NCBI GenBank assembly: GCA_963749415.1
Contig: CAVVMG010000001.1
Location: 1,240,001-1,304,000, forward strand
DNA from: JALYNX01 sp963749415
GTDB lineage: Bacteria > Actinomycetota > Acidimicrobiia > Spongiisociales > ZC4RG35
Reading direction: 5' to 3'
DNA: 64,000 bases
Shown: one piece after another, positions 43,859 to 52,756 of the stretch
Layout: each line of letters begins with the position of its first letter
Position numbering within the stretch: the first letter of the stretch is position 1
Made by a program: the position numbers and the translations under genes
Notes under the pieces: generated by a model
What the model was told of the DNA's origin: nothing
Seen by the model: the letters and a program-made list of their open reading frames with translations, nothing else
The model's database searches: none

Positions 43859-45358
43859 GTGACGGAGTGGCCCGAGCGTCTCAACATCGACCGGTTCCTG
43901 CTTCGCGATCGGCTCGATGAGGGGCTCGGCGATGAGGTCGCGATCCACCTCGACGGCGGGTCGGTGACCTACGCCGAGGCCGACGCTGCGGCTTCGGCGG
44001 TCGCCCGACTCTTGATTGGCCGCGGGGTGAGTCACGGGGATCGAGTGCTCATCGTCCTTCCCGATGGCCTTGCCTTCGTCGCAGCCCTGTTCGGGACCTT
44101 TCGTATCGGGGCGGTTGCCATCATGATCAATCCCGGGCTGACCGCGGATGCGATGGCCGGGGCCGTCGCACAGGCCAGGGCAGCAGCAGCACTGGTCCAC
44201 CCTCAGCATCGGGCGGTCGTCGTGGCCGCCGTCGAGCGTGTCGGCGCCGACCTTCCCGAATTGGTGGTGGACGACGACATCCCCCGAAACGGCGAAGCGA
44301 TGGAATCGGCCGATACCGGGGCATCCGACCCGGCACTATGGCTGTTCTCCGGTGGCACCACCGGGCTACCCAAGGCGGTCCCACAGAGTCATCGCAGCCT
44401 GGCCAACACCACCCGGCTCTACGGGCAGGGAACGCTGGGATTGACCAACCGTGATGTCACCATCGCCGTTCCCAAGCTGTACTTCGGCTACGCCACCGGC
44501 TCCAATCTCTTCTTCCCCTTCTCGGTCGGGGCGTCGACTGTTCTCTTTCCCGACCCCGCGACGCCGCTCGCCATCGCCGAGCGGGTCGAGCGATATCGAG
44601 CAACGGTCCTGGTGACCGTCCCCTCGGCCATCAACCAGATGCTCGCCGACCCCGAGGCAGGGCGACAGGACCTCTCCTCATTGCGACTGGCGACGTCCGC
44701 AGGGGAGGCACTGCCGGAGAGCCTCTATCACCGCTGGAAACAGCAAATCGGGGTCGAGCTGCTCGACGGGCTGGGGACCGCCGAGATGTGGCACATCTTC
44801 ATCAGCAACCGGCTGGGCGACGTGAAACCGGGGACCCTGGGGCGGGTCGTGCCCGGATTCGAGATCAGGGCCTGCGACGAGGAGGGCAACGAAGTCGCAC
44901 CGGATGAGGTGGGGAGGCTCTGGGTGCGCGGGCAATCGCTGGGGACTGGCTACTGGGAGGACGAGGCGAAGACCGAAGAGGCTTTCCGTGGCGAGTGGTT
45001 CGTGGGCGGGGACCTGATCTCGATCGACGTGGACGGGTATGTCACCCACCGGGGTCGTGCCGACGACGCGCTCAAGGTCAAGGGGAAGTGGTTTCGCCCT
45101 CAAGAGTTGGAGTCGACCTTGCTCGAGCACGACTCGGTTCGCGAATGTGCCGTGGTTGCGGTGAACGACGAAGACGGCCTGACCAAGCCGGTCGCGTTCG
45201 TGGTTGCCGACGACGTCGAGGAACAGGAGCTCATCGATTGGGCGCTGTCCCGTCTCGAGGCTTACAAGCACCCGCGACATGTTTACTTCGTGGACGTGTT
45301 GCCCCAGACCCACCTGGGAAAGGTCGACCGGGCCGCACTCAAGAGAATGGCCGGCTGA
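43859..45358 (+). CDS. Benzoate-CoA ligase family protein (probable 2-aminobenzoate-CoA ligase)
   Basis: A 499-residue acyl-adenylate-forming enzyme. The ATP loop is FSGGTTGLPKAVPQSH, followed by the benzoate-CoA-ligase-type segment VPKLYFGYATGSNLFFPFSVGA, the adenylate motif LDGLGTAEMWH, DLISIDVDGYVTHRGRADD and the C-terminal catalytic Lys in THLGKVDRAALK. The start is GTG 43859. With tryptophan dioxygenase and a kynureninase-like enzyme beside it, anthranilate (2-aminobenzoate) is the most likely acid. Benzoate or salicylate cannot be excluded. Confidence 0.88.
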   Translation: MTEWPERLNIDRFLLRDRLDEGLGDEVAIHLDGGSVTYAEADAAASAVARLLIGRGVSHGDRVLIVLPDGLAFVAALFGTFRIGAVAIMINPGLTADAMAGAVAQARAAAALVHPQHRAVVVAAVERVGADLPELVVDDDIPRNGEAMESADTGASDPALWLFSGGTTGLPKAVPQSHRSLANTTRLYGQGTLGLTNRDVTIAVPKLYFGYATGSNLFFPFSVGASTVLFPDPATPLAIAERVERYRATVLVTVPSAINQMLADPEAGRQDLSSLRLATSAGEALPESLYHRWKQQIGVELLDGLGTAEMWHIFISNRLGDVKPGTLGRVVPGFEIRACDEEGNEVAPDEVGRLWVRGQSLGTGYWEDEAKTEEAFRGEWFVGGDLISIDVDGYVTHRGRADDALKVKGKWFRPQELESTLLEHDSVRECAVVAVNDEDGLTKPVAFVVADDVEEQELIDWALSRLEAYKHPRHVYFVDVLPQTHLGKVDRAALKRMAG

Positions 45359-45364
45359 GGGGAA

Positions 45365-45934
45365 TCATCCCGCCTCGAGCTCCTCTCTCACAGCCACCGG
45401 GCCCTTGTTCTCCTCGTGCAGGCCCACCTTGTCGGCATAGAACTCCCGGCATCGATCCATGAAGTCGGAGATGTCGCCGTCGAATTCGATCAGCGGCCCC
45501 ATACCGGCTCTCTTCGACGGGTAGTCGATGTAGGCGAGAAGGATCGGGACACCAGCGCGGGCCGCGATGTTGAGAAATCCCGACTTCCAGAAGGGAGCAG
45601 GGCCCCGAGTGCCTTCCGGCGCGATCACCAGCACCATCCGCTCCGAGCGGTCGAGGGCATCGACCACCTGCTGGATCAGGCCTCCGGGCTCTGACCTGTC
45701 CACCGGGATTCCCCCGAGCCTGCGGAACAGATATCCGAATGGCCAACGGAACAGGGTGTGCTTTCCGATGTAGGAGGCGTCCAGCCTGTAGTGGCGGAGG
45801 GCGCCCAAGTAGACGACAAAGTCCCAGTTCGTGGTGTGTGGGGCGCCGATGATGATCAGCTTCGGCAGGTCGGGCACGACGCCGGTGAACTCCCATCCCA
45901 CCAGCTTGAGGATCCTCTCGGCGAGCCAGGTCAC
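45365..45934 (-). CDS. 1-acylglycerol-3-phosphate acyltransferase-like protein
   Basis: A 189-residue PlsC-family acyltransferase. The catalytic HX4D motif is HTTNWD, the second block is GGIPVDRS, the third VIAPEGTRG. This is the short cytoplasmic-side type. It probably transfers acyl groups to a lipid or lipid-like acceptor; the exact acceptor is unknown. It is convergent with the ligase gene, with 6 bases between the stops. Confidence 0.87.
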   Translation of the reverse strand: MTWLAERILKLVGWEFTGVVPDLPKLIIIGAPHTTNWDFVVYLGALRHYRLDASYIGKHTLFRWPFGYLFRRLGGIPVDRSEPGGLIQQVVDALDRSERMVLVIAPEGTRGPAPFWKSGFLNIAARAGVPILLAYIDYPSKRAGMGPLIEFDGDISDFMDRCREFYADKVGLHEENKGPVAVREELEAG

Positions 45935-45970
45935 TGAACGATGCTCCCAGACCGTGGCCGGGCGTGGGAG

Positions 45971-47605
45971 TCAGGTGGCGCGGACAGGTGCTACCCGGAA
46001 CCCGTCCTGGTCGACCCAAACGAGCGAAGGGTGGCCGTCGACGGCGGCCACGATGTGCTGCGCCATCTCCTCATCGACGACTCCGGCCTCGTCGTTTCTA
46101 TAAATGACGTGCAGCAGGGCTTCCTTGGGGAAGGAGGTGGCGAGGGGGCCGGGATGGGAGCAGATGACGGTGACCGGGAACGGCGTGCCTGGGGCCCGGG
46201 TGTCCGCCGGTCCGTCGGCGCGGATCACGGTGAACAAATGCCAGGTCGCGATGCCGGCGAGCACGGTCAGGGTCACCGGGATCGGCATGGACTCGAGGTC
46301 GGCGCCACCCTCGGCCAACGCCGCCTGGAAGGCGATGACCAGTACCGCGATCAAGGCCCCGGCTGTGGTGAGGCCGAGGATCACAGCCATCCCCACCAGG
46401 TAGAAGCGCCTCTGTGGAGACCTCCTCTCCTCCACCCGCAGCCGCTGGACGTTCCGCCAGAAGTAGTGCCACACGGCACCGGCGATGAGCACGGTAAGCC
46501 CGGCTCCGATCAGGCCGGACTGGCTGGGATCTCCGGCAAGGGGGGTCTCCCAGACCATTGCCACCAGGGCGGTGCCGGCGCCGACCAGAGCCCCGAGGGC
46601 GCCGGCGGCCATGGCGTACTCGTATCCCCTGATCGCCCCATTGCGCTCTTGGCCCATTCTCCGCCGGTGGTGGGCCCACAAGGCATAGGCCACGATCAAC
46701 ACCGAGAGTTGGACAGGCAGGCTTGCGAAATGGGTGCTGGCCTCGACTGTGACCAGCCAATAGGAGATGACCGTGGTGACGATCACGATCCCCGCGCCGA
46801 AGGCAGTGGCAAGGCCGACGACTGCGGCGGTGCCCAGATACAGGTGCCGGAGCGGGCCCGATTCCGTCTTCCAAGAAGCGAGCCAGCGCCAGGCCCAGAT
46901 CGGGGCGGCGGCGATCAGGAGGCCCAGGGGCGCGGCCACATCGTCGCCCTGGCCCGGGAATGTGGTGTCGCCGGGACTCCCGAGAGTCGCTCCGTAGGCC
47001 CCCTCCAGGAGCCACTGGAGGACACCCTGGAGACCGACTGCGAGGGCGATCAGGGCCACTCCGGAGCCGATGAGGCGGGGCAGCTCTGCGGCCTCTCCTT
47101 GGGGACGGTCGCGGAGGCCGGCCCACCAATGGAAGGCAACCAGGCTCCCGTAGACGATGAGATCGGTCCATGGGCTGGGGTCAGCGATCCCGGCAATTCC
47201 GTTGGCCACTTGTCCAACGGCGGCAAAGAAGGCGGTGAGGAACACGATCTCGATCAGGGACAGGTAGACGGGCCACCCCGGGGCGCGGGGATGAGCGCCC
47301 CGGCGCCGCTTTTGCCGGCGCCAGAGCAGATAGGCGATCGGGGCCGAGACCACCAGGCCGGCCAGGGCGACGGCGATCTCAGATTCGGGTTCCCCGGCCA
47401 GCTGGTTCCAGGTGAGGGCCACCCTTGCCAGACGGGCGAACGAGAAGCCGGCGACGCCGACCGCCAGCCCCAGTATCAAATAGGGGAGGATCTCGGCGCT
47501 CTCCTGCTCCTGCTGTCCAGGCCGTCGATTCCAGGACTTGGCGATCAGGAAGGCGACCGCGGCAATCACCGCGACCACGATCACAAGGGCGACCACTCCG
47601 CTCAT
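45971..47605 (-). CDS. Large multi-pass membrane protein with DUF5671-like repeats
   Basis: A 544-residue protein with about twelve or more hydrophobic helices grouped in similar blocks (for example GTAAVVGLATAFGAGIVIVT and VGMAVILGLTTAGALIAVL), each preceded by an Arg-rich turn such as LWRRQKRRR. This matches DUF5671-type repeats. The C-terminal 90 residues are soluble (VICSHPGPLATSFPKEALLHVIY ...). Function unknown. It starts just after the small protein gene and is probably cotranscribed with it. Confidence 0.8.
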   Translation of the reverse strand: MSGVVALVIVVAVIAAVAFLIAKSWNRRPGQQEQESAEILPYLILGLAVGVAGFSFARLARVALTWNQLAGEPESEIAVALAGLVVSAPIAYLLWRRQKRRRGAHPRAPGWPVYLSLIEIVFLTAFFAAVGQVANGIAGIADPSPWTDLIVYGSLVAFHWWAGLRDRPQGEAAELPRLIGSGVALIALAVGLQGVLQWLLEGAYGATLGSPGDTTFPGQGDDVAAPLGLLIAAAPIWAWRWLASWKTESGPLRHLYLGTAAVVGLATAFGAGIVIVTTVISYWLVTVEASTHFASLPVQLSVLIVAYALWAHHRRRMGQERNGAIRGYEYAMAAGALGALVGAGTALVAMVWETPLAGDPSQSGLIGAGLTVLIAGAVWHYFWRNVQRLRVEERRSPQRRFYLVGMAVILGLTTAGALIAVLVIAFQAALAEGGADLESMPIPVTLTVLAGIATWHLFTVIRADGPADTRAPGTPFPVTVICSHPGPLATSFPKEALLHVIYRNDEAGVVDEEMAQHIVAAVDGHPSLVWVDQDGFRVAPVRAT

Positions 47606-47609
47606 CGGC

Positions 47610-48032
47610 TCAGCAAGTCGCGTAGTACGGCCACACCGGCTCCTGTATCAGCCAGACGCCCTCCCTGTTGACCAGGTTGAACCATTCCTGCCACTCGCTG
47701 AGGCCGATGAATGGGTCGTTTGACGTCTGGGACAGTTGGACGATCACTGTCGTCTGTTGGTCGTCGCCCTCGACACTGACCAGGCTCGCCGAGACCCCCT
47801 GAGTGGGGCTTCCAGGCCCGAGATTCGGGTCGCACTCGCCCTCGGTGTATTGAGAGGCCGCCTCCTCATCACCGGCGAAGACCGCTTTCAGGTAGGCCTG
47901 GACCGTCCCCTCGGGTGTCGTCGGGTCCAGTTCGGGGGTCTCCCGGAGGAGCCCGGCGGCGACCAGGGCGACAACAGCGAGCACTCCCAGACCGGGAAGC
48001 ACCCACGCGGGGAGCTTTCGGTCCTCTTCCAT
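47610..48032 (-). CDS. Small membrane-anchored protein, NTF2-like
   Basis: A 140-residue protein. A charged N-terminus precedes one membrane helix (about 9-27), and the extracytoplasmic part has TPEGTVQAYLKAVFAGDEEAA and later VNREGVWLIQEPVW, a layout like small NTF2/SnoaL-like domains. It contains two cysteines that may form a disulphide. It precedes the DUF5671 gene by four bases, and the two may work together at the membrane. Function unknown. Confidence 0.7.
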   Translation of the reverse strand: MEEDRKLPAWVLPGLGVLAVVALVAAGLLRETPELDPTTPEGTVQAYLKAVFAGDEEAASQYTEGECDPNLGPGSPTQGVSASLVSVEGDDQQTTVIVQLSQTSNDPFIGLSEWQEWFNLVNREGVWLIQEPVWPYYATC

Positions 48033-48093
48033 GGGCTGATTGTCGCAGATGGGCGGTCGGAGCCATGACCAATCACCGCGATCTGCTCGGCAC

Positions 48094-48408
48094 TCAGTCC
48101 TGCATCCCCAGTGCCTTCATCCCCCCGGCCATATTGGCCACATCGTCAAAGCCGTTCATCGACAAGAAAGCCGCCACCCGGTCACTTCGGGCCCCTGATC
48201 GGCAGACCACCAGGATTCCCCCGTCACCAGGCAGGTCGTCGAGATGATTCGGAACCTCTCCCATGCTGACCAGGATTGCTCCGGGGAGGGTCCCGAGGGC
48301 CCATTCGTGGGGCTCACGGACGTCGAGGATGGTGCCTTCCCGATCACCGATCCACGTCTCCCAATCCTGGGCCGGTACCTGTTCGATGGTCGACATGCCG
48401 TCGATCAT
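48094..48408 (-). CDS. Rhodanese-like sulphurtransferase domain protein
   Basis: A 104-residue single rhodanese domain: TILDVREPHEWALGTLPGAI, then the catalytic Cys in ILVVCRSGARSDRVAAFL, ending NMAGGMKALG. It may carry sulphur in persulphide form or act as a sulphur-relay partner. Start ATG 48408, or the internal ATG at 48396. It is divergent from purN and their starts overlap slightly. Confidence 0.9.
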   Translation of the reverse strand: MIDGMSTIEQVPAQDWETWIGDREGTILDVREPHEWALGTLPGAILVSMGEVPNHLDDLPGDGGILVVCRSGARSDRVAAFLSMNGFDDVANMAGGMKALGMQD

Positions 48409-49072
48409 TCTACGAGCGTGCTCCGAAACTCCGGGCCTGTGCTCGCTCTACGATCTGGCCACCACAAGGAAGCAGGGCATCATCGACATCGCAGTCTTGG
48501 TCTCGGGATCGGGCTCCAACCTGCAGGCGCTCATCGACGCACCGGACCTGGGAGCCAGGATCGGGATCGTGATCTCCGACCGTCCCGGGATCAGGGGGCT
48601 GGAGCGGGCCGAGGCGGCCGGCCTGGAGACCCTGGTGCTCTCTTGGGACCGATTCGCATCACGCCAGGAGTTCTCGCGGGCCGTTGCCGACGCAGTGGAG
48701 GCGGCTGGAGCCAAGGTGATGGTTCTCGCCGGCTTCATGCGGGTCCTCTCGGCAGAAGCCGTTGCCCGATTTCCGAACCGGATCCTCAACATCCACCCAT
48801 CTTTGCTCCCGGCCTTTCCGGGTGCTCACGCCGTGGCGCAGGCTCTCGCTCACGGGGTGAAGGTCACCGGTGTGACCGTGCACCTTGTGGATGAACAGGT
48901 GGACCACGGGCCGATCGTCGCGCAACGGGCGGTCCCGATCATGGACGGGGACGACATCGAGACACTGCACTCCCGAATCCAGGTCGAGGAACACGATCTC
49001 TACCCCTTGGTGGTCCGTGCCCTGACGGCAGGCGAGATCATCGTCGATGGTGACCGGGTGATCTGGACTTGA
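48395..49072 (+). CDS. purN: Phosphoribosylglycinamide formyltransferase
   Basis: Third step of purine synthesis, using 10-formyl-THF. The core IAVLVSGSGSNLQALID, NRILNIHPSLLPAFPG (with the conserved NxHPS histidine), HGVKVTGVTVHLVDE and the Asp in VDHGPIV are all present. The family protein normally starts right at IAVLVSG, but no ATG/GTG/TTG lies near it. The nearest upstream start is ATG 48395, giving about 28 extra residues. AAGGAAG at 48466-48472 sits before two ATC codons, so the start may be non-canonical or altered. purH overlaps its stop (TTGA). Confidence 0.92.
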   Translation: MPSIILRACSETPGLCSLYDLATTRKQGIIDIAVLVSGSGSNLQALIDAPDLGARIGIVISDRPGIRGLERAEAAGLETLVLSWDRFASRQEFSRAVADAVEAAGAKVMVLAGFMRVLSAEAVARFPNRILNIHPSLLPAFPGAHAVAQALAHGVKVTGVTVHLVDEQVDHGPIVAQRAVPIMDGDDIETLHSRIQVEEHDLYPLVVRALTAGEIIVDGDRVIWT

Positions 49073-50568
49073 CCACCGTCCCGGTGCGGAGGGCACTGAT
49101 CAGCGTCTACGACAAGGAGGGCCTTGTCGACTTTGCATCCCGGCTCGTCGCGGCCGGCGTGGCGATCGTCTCGTCCGGGGGCACGGCAACAGCCCTCGAA
49201 GCCGAGGGACTCGAGGTGTCCCGGGTGGAAGATGTCACCGGTGCGCCCGAGATGCTCGGCGGGCGAGTGAAGACTCTCCATCCCCGCATCCACGGGGGGA
49301 TCCTGGCCCGGGCAGACCGCGAGTCGGACCTCGCCGACCTGGCAGCCAATGGCATCGAGGCCTTCCAGCTGGTGGTGGTCAACCTCTACCCGTTTCGAGA
49401 GACGGTGGCCTCGGGAGCGGGCGTCGACGAAATCATCGAGAAAATCGACATCGGGGGCCCGGCCATGGTGCGGGCCGCCGCCAAGAATCATGCCCATGTT
49501 GGTGTGGTCACCTCACCATCGCAGTACGAAGCCGTGGCGGAGGCTGTCGAGTCCGGCGGCCTCGACGACGACTTGCGGCGGGCCCTGGCTGCCGAGGCGT
49601 TCTTCAACACCGCTTCCTACGACTCGGCGATCGTCAACTGGCTCGGAGAGGCCCGGATGATCCCGCTGCGCCGGGTCTCCGGGCTTCGCTATGGGGAGAA
49701 CCCGCATCAGGAGGCCGGGCTCTATGTGGAGGACGGGGCCCGACCCTGGTGGCTGAGCGCAATCTTCCATCAGGGCAAGGAGATGTCCTTCAACAATTAT
49801 CAGGACGCCGAAGCTGCGTGGTTGCTCGCCGGCTCCCACCCCGGGACAGTCGCGATCATCAAGCACACCAACCCCTGTGGTGTTGCGCATGGTGAGAACG
49901 TGGCTGACGCCTTCGAACAGGCCTGGGCCTGCGATCCGCTTTCGGCCTTTGGCGGGGTGGTGGCGATCAACGGTGTCCTCGATGAGAAGACCGCCAAGTC
50001 GATCGCCGACAAGTTCATCGAGGTAGTGATTTGCGCGGGCGCCACTCCCGAGGCACTTGCTGTCCTTGAGGGAAAGCAGGCCCTGCGCGTCCTGGAAGCC
50101 GCAGCCCCTGACCTCACCGGCCCGGATCTCACCCGGCTCGACAGCGGGTTCCTGATCCAGGAAAGAGACCGTGACGACGGAGCGGTTTGGGAAGTAGTCA
50201 GCCGGCGGGCACCAAACGACCAGGAGCGCGCCGACCTGGAGTTCGCCTGGAAGGTCGCAGCCCAGACCAAGTCGAATGCGATCGTCATCGTCAGGAACGG
50301 CGCCGCGATCGGAGTGGGGGCCGGCGACCAGTCGCGGATCGGAGCTGCGGAGCGGGCGGTGCTCAAGGCCGGGGACCGGGCGGTCGGGGCGGTGGCTGCC
50401 TCTGATGCCTTCTTCCCCTTCCGGGACGGGCTCGACACCCTGGCCAACGCAGGAGTCACCGCGGTCATCGAGCCCGGAGGGTCGCGCAAGGACGAAGAGC
50501 TCATCACAGCTGCCGATGAACACGAGATGGCGCTGGTGTTCACCGGAGTCCGGCATTTCCTCCATTGA
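49069..50568 (+). CDS. purH: Bifunctional AICAR transformylase / IMP cyclohydrolase
   Basis: Last two steps of IMP synthesis; 499 residues. The cyclohydrolase (MGS-like) domain is VRRALISVYDKEGLVDFA with SSGGTATALEAEG and KTLHPRIHGGIL. The transformylase domain has RYGENPHQEAGLY, KHTNPCGVAHG with the conserved Lys-His, and the C-terminus FRDGLDTLANAGVTAVIEPGGS. TTG 49069 overlaps the purN stop. folD follows after one base, so this is a purine/one-carbon operon. Confidence 0.97.
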   Translation: MTTVPVRRALISVYDKEGLVDFASRLVAAGVAIVSSGGTATALEAEGLEVSRVEDVTGAPEMLGGRVKTLHPRIHGGILARADRESDLADLAANGIEAFQLVVVNLYPFRETVASGAGVDEIIEKIDIGGPAMVRAAAKNHAHVGVVTSPSQYEAVAEAVESGGLDDDLRRALAAEAFFNTASYDSAIVNWLGEARMIPLRRVSGLRYGENPHQEAGLYVEDGARPWWLSAIFHQGKEMSFNNYQDAEAAWLLAGSHPGTVAIIKHTNPCGVAHGENVADAFEQAWACDPLSAFGGVVAINGVLDEKTAKSIADKFIEVVICAGATPEALAVLEGKQALRVLEAAAPDLTGPDLTRLDSGFLIQERDRDDGAVWEVVSRRAPNDQERADLEFAWKVAAQTKSNAIVIVRNGAAIGVGAGDQSRIGAAERAVLKAGDRAVGAVAASDAFFPFRDGLDTLANAGVTAVIEPGGSRKDEELITAADEHEMALVFTGVRHFLH

Positions 50569-50569
50569 C

Positions 50570-51415
50570 ATGAGCGCCACGATCCTCGACGGGAAGCTCG
50601 TGGCGGCCGCGGTCAAGGCCGAAGTCGCCGCCGCGGTCGAAGGTTTGGGCTACACCCCAGGCCTGGCCACGGTTCTGGTCGGCGACGACCCGGCGTCGCA
50701 CTCCTATGTCCGCGGCAAGCGGGCCGATGCGGCGGAGGTCGGAATCCGCTCAGTTCACCATGAGCTGGCCGCCGACGTCACCCAGGCCGAGCTCGAGGAT
50801 CTGGTCGAGACGCTCAACGCGGACGAGTCGGTTGACGGGATCCTGGTCCAGCTCCCCCTTCCAGGAGCCCTCGATGCGGAGCGCACCGTGGAGAGGATCT
50901 CGCCGGCCAAGGACGTCGACGGGTTGCATCCCCACAACCTTGGACTCCTGGTGTTGGGCCGACCCGGCCTCCGCCCCTGCACCCCGAGCGGGGTCATGCG
51001 GATCCTGGATCACTACCGAATTCCCACCTCAGGGGCACGGGCAGTGGTCATAGGCCGCTCATTCCTGGTGGGCCGGCCCCTGGCATTGATGCTCTCCAGC
51101 AAGGGCGTGGACGCCACGGTGACGGTGGCCCACTCCCGGACCCCGCAGCTCTCCGAGCTGGCCGGCGACGCAGACATTCTGGTGGCGGCGGTGGGGGTGG
51201 CCGGCCTGGTGACGTCGGACTTCGTGATGCCGGGGGCAACGGTGATCGACGTCGGGGTCAACCGGACCGAGGCCGGGCTGGTGGGTGATGTCGACTTCGA
51301 TGGGGTGGTGGGTGTGGCCGGCGCCCTGACCCCGGTCCCTGGGGGAGTGGGGCCGATGACCCGGGCCATGCTCCTGGCGAACACCCTGACTGCAGCTGCC
51401 AACCGGCGGGGCTGA
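50570..51415 (+). CDS. folD: Methylenetetrahydrofolate dehydrogenase/cyclohydrolase
   Basis: Supplies 10-formyl-THF for PurN and PurH; 281 residues from ATG 50570. The catalytic Tyr and Lys are in SHSYVRGKRADA, and GILVQLPLPGAL, KDVDGLHPHNLG, PCTPSGVMRIL, VVIGRSFLVGRPLALML and the C-terminal PVPGGVGPMTRAMLLANT are family marks. An open frame reaching 98 codons upstream lies inside purH and is shadow. It ends the purN-purH-folD operon. Confidence 0.97.
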   Translation: MSATILDGKLVAAAVKAEVAAAVEGLGYTPGLATVLVGDDPASHSYVRGKRADAAEVGIRSVHHELAADVTQAELEDLVETLNADESVDGILVQLPLPGALDAERTVERISPAKDVDGLHPHNLGLLVLGRPGLRPCTPSGVMRILDHYRIPTSGARAVVIGRSFLVGRPLALMLSSKGVDATVTVAHSRTPQLSELAGDADILVAAVGVAGLVTSDFVMPGATVIDVGVNRTEAGLVGDVDFDGVVGVAGALTPVPGGVGPMTRAMLLANTLTAAANRRG

Positions 51416-51424
51416 AGGCGCCGG

Positions 51425-52606
51425 TCAGTCGGTGGGGGCGTACCGCCATGCGTCGAGGGTGTAGCAGCAACCGCCCCCCCAATTGAGCAGTTCGGTCCCG
51501 GTCCACACGGTGTAGCGGGCAGTCGGGTAGCCGCCCACGACAGCCGTGGTCCACGAATCGGTCGCCGGATCGTAGGTGGCGAGACTGGGCCCGCACCAAC
51601 CGGGGGCAACCACGCGATCACCGGCCGGAATCGGCTCCCCCTGGCCTTCGCAGGATGGAATCGGTATCGGGTCGGTCTCGGTCCAAGCTCCCTCGGCGGG
51701 GAGGTAGGCCATCGTCTTTCCTTCGAGACCGGAGTCAGTCCAGGCGAGGAAACGGTCTCCGACCCATGCTGTCATTCGCGAGCTTGCCCCGATGATCAGA
51801 TCGTCGGTGGAGAACTCCACAGGGGAGATCACCTCCCACCCGCCTTCCTGGTTGAGGCGTGCGGCCTCGAGCGGGGCACCCGGTACAGGTTGCGAGTACG
51901 CCCGGTCGGCGAAGGCATAGAGGTCGGCACCAGTCCATCTCAGGACACCAGCGTCACCAGCAAGGTCGACGGTGGGCAAGATCCTCCAGGTGTCAGAGTT
52001 CGGTGCGTAGGCGGCGATCTCGTTCGTCGCGATGCTCCAGACCACCAGTTCCTGACCGGTCCACGCTGATCCCACCGCCGAGTCGTAGACGCTCGTCGAG
52101 TCGAGCGGGATCGGAGACGCCTCGATGCCTCTCCATGAGTCAGTCGCTGGGTCGTAGGCCGCGCCATCGACCTCACCACGCCCTCCCACGACCAGCATCT
52201 CTTCACCGGTCCATGCAGCCACGTGATAGATACGCGGAGTGATAGGTGCGGCTGCGATCACCCGCCAAGTCCCGGAAACCAGGTCGAAGGCCGCGCCGTC
52301 GGACATGGGGGTCCCACCGTCGCTGACCTCGCCACCCCAGACGATCATCTCCTCGCCGGTCCAGATCACCGAGTGGCCACCCCGTGTCGTCAGGGGTCCG
52401 GGATCGATCGCAATCGAGTCGGTGGGGACTGTCGTGGTCGGTGCGACAGTCGTGGTCGGGGGGAGTGTGGTCGCCGGTATTGAGGTCGCGGGCGAAGAGG
52501 TGGCGGGCGATGAGGTGACCACGGGCGTGGTGGGGGAGATGCCCGGGCTCGCGTCGCAGGCACAGATCACAAGTGACAGGCATGCGGCCAGAAATCGGAT
52601 ACTCAC
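51425..52606 (-). CDS. Secreted lipoprotein with kelch-like beta-propeller
   Basis: A 393-residue exported protein from GTG 52606 (the open frame continues 36 codons upstream). The signal is SIRFLAACLSLVICAC with a lipobox cysteine; a long Thr/Pro/Ser-rich linker follows. Repeats of the type WTGEEMIVWGG ... AAFDLVSGTWR ... AAWTGEEMLVVGGR ... AAYDPATDSWR form five or six kelch-like blades to the C-terminus. Such propellers bind proteins or polymers; no catalytic motif is seen. It is divergent from the SLH protein gene. Confidence 0.8.
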   Translation of the reverse strand: MSIRFLAACLSLVICACDASPGISPTTPVVTSSPATSSPATSIPATTLPPTTTVAPTTTVPTDSIAIDPGPLTTRGGHSVIWTGEEMIVWGGEVSDGGTPMSDGAAFDLVSGTWRVIAAAPITPRIYHVAAWTGEEMLVVGGRGEVDGAAYDPATDSWRGIEASPIPLDSTSVYDSAVGSAWTGQELVVWSIATNEIAAYAPNSDTWRILPTVDLAGDAGVLRWTGADLYAFADRAYSQPVPGAPLEAARLNQEGGWEVISPVEFSTDDLIIGASSRMTAWVGDRFLAWTDSGLEGKTMAYLPAEGAWTETDPIPIPSCEGQGEPIPAGDRVVAPGWCGPSLATYDPATDSWTTAVVGGYPTARYTVWTGTELLNWGGGCCYTLDAWRYAPTD

Positions 52607-52756
52607 GGTTCCAAGAAAACGACCACGGGACCGAATTGGTTCGGCTCGCTTCTCTGCCCTGCGCGAAGGGCTCGCCGGCTTGAGTATCCGTCCCGATCGT
52701 CCGATAGATCTCATTGACTGCTACACATTCGAGGTCGGTCTCACCGCAAACGGTTG

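Noticed and set aside
52607..52756. Possible small RNA or riboswitch between the two secreted-protein genes
   Set aside because: About 150 bases with only weak stems and no recognisable riboswitch core; it is more simply a divergent promoter region.
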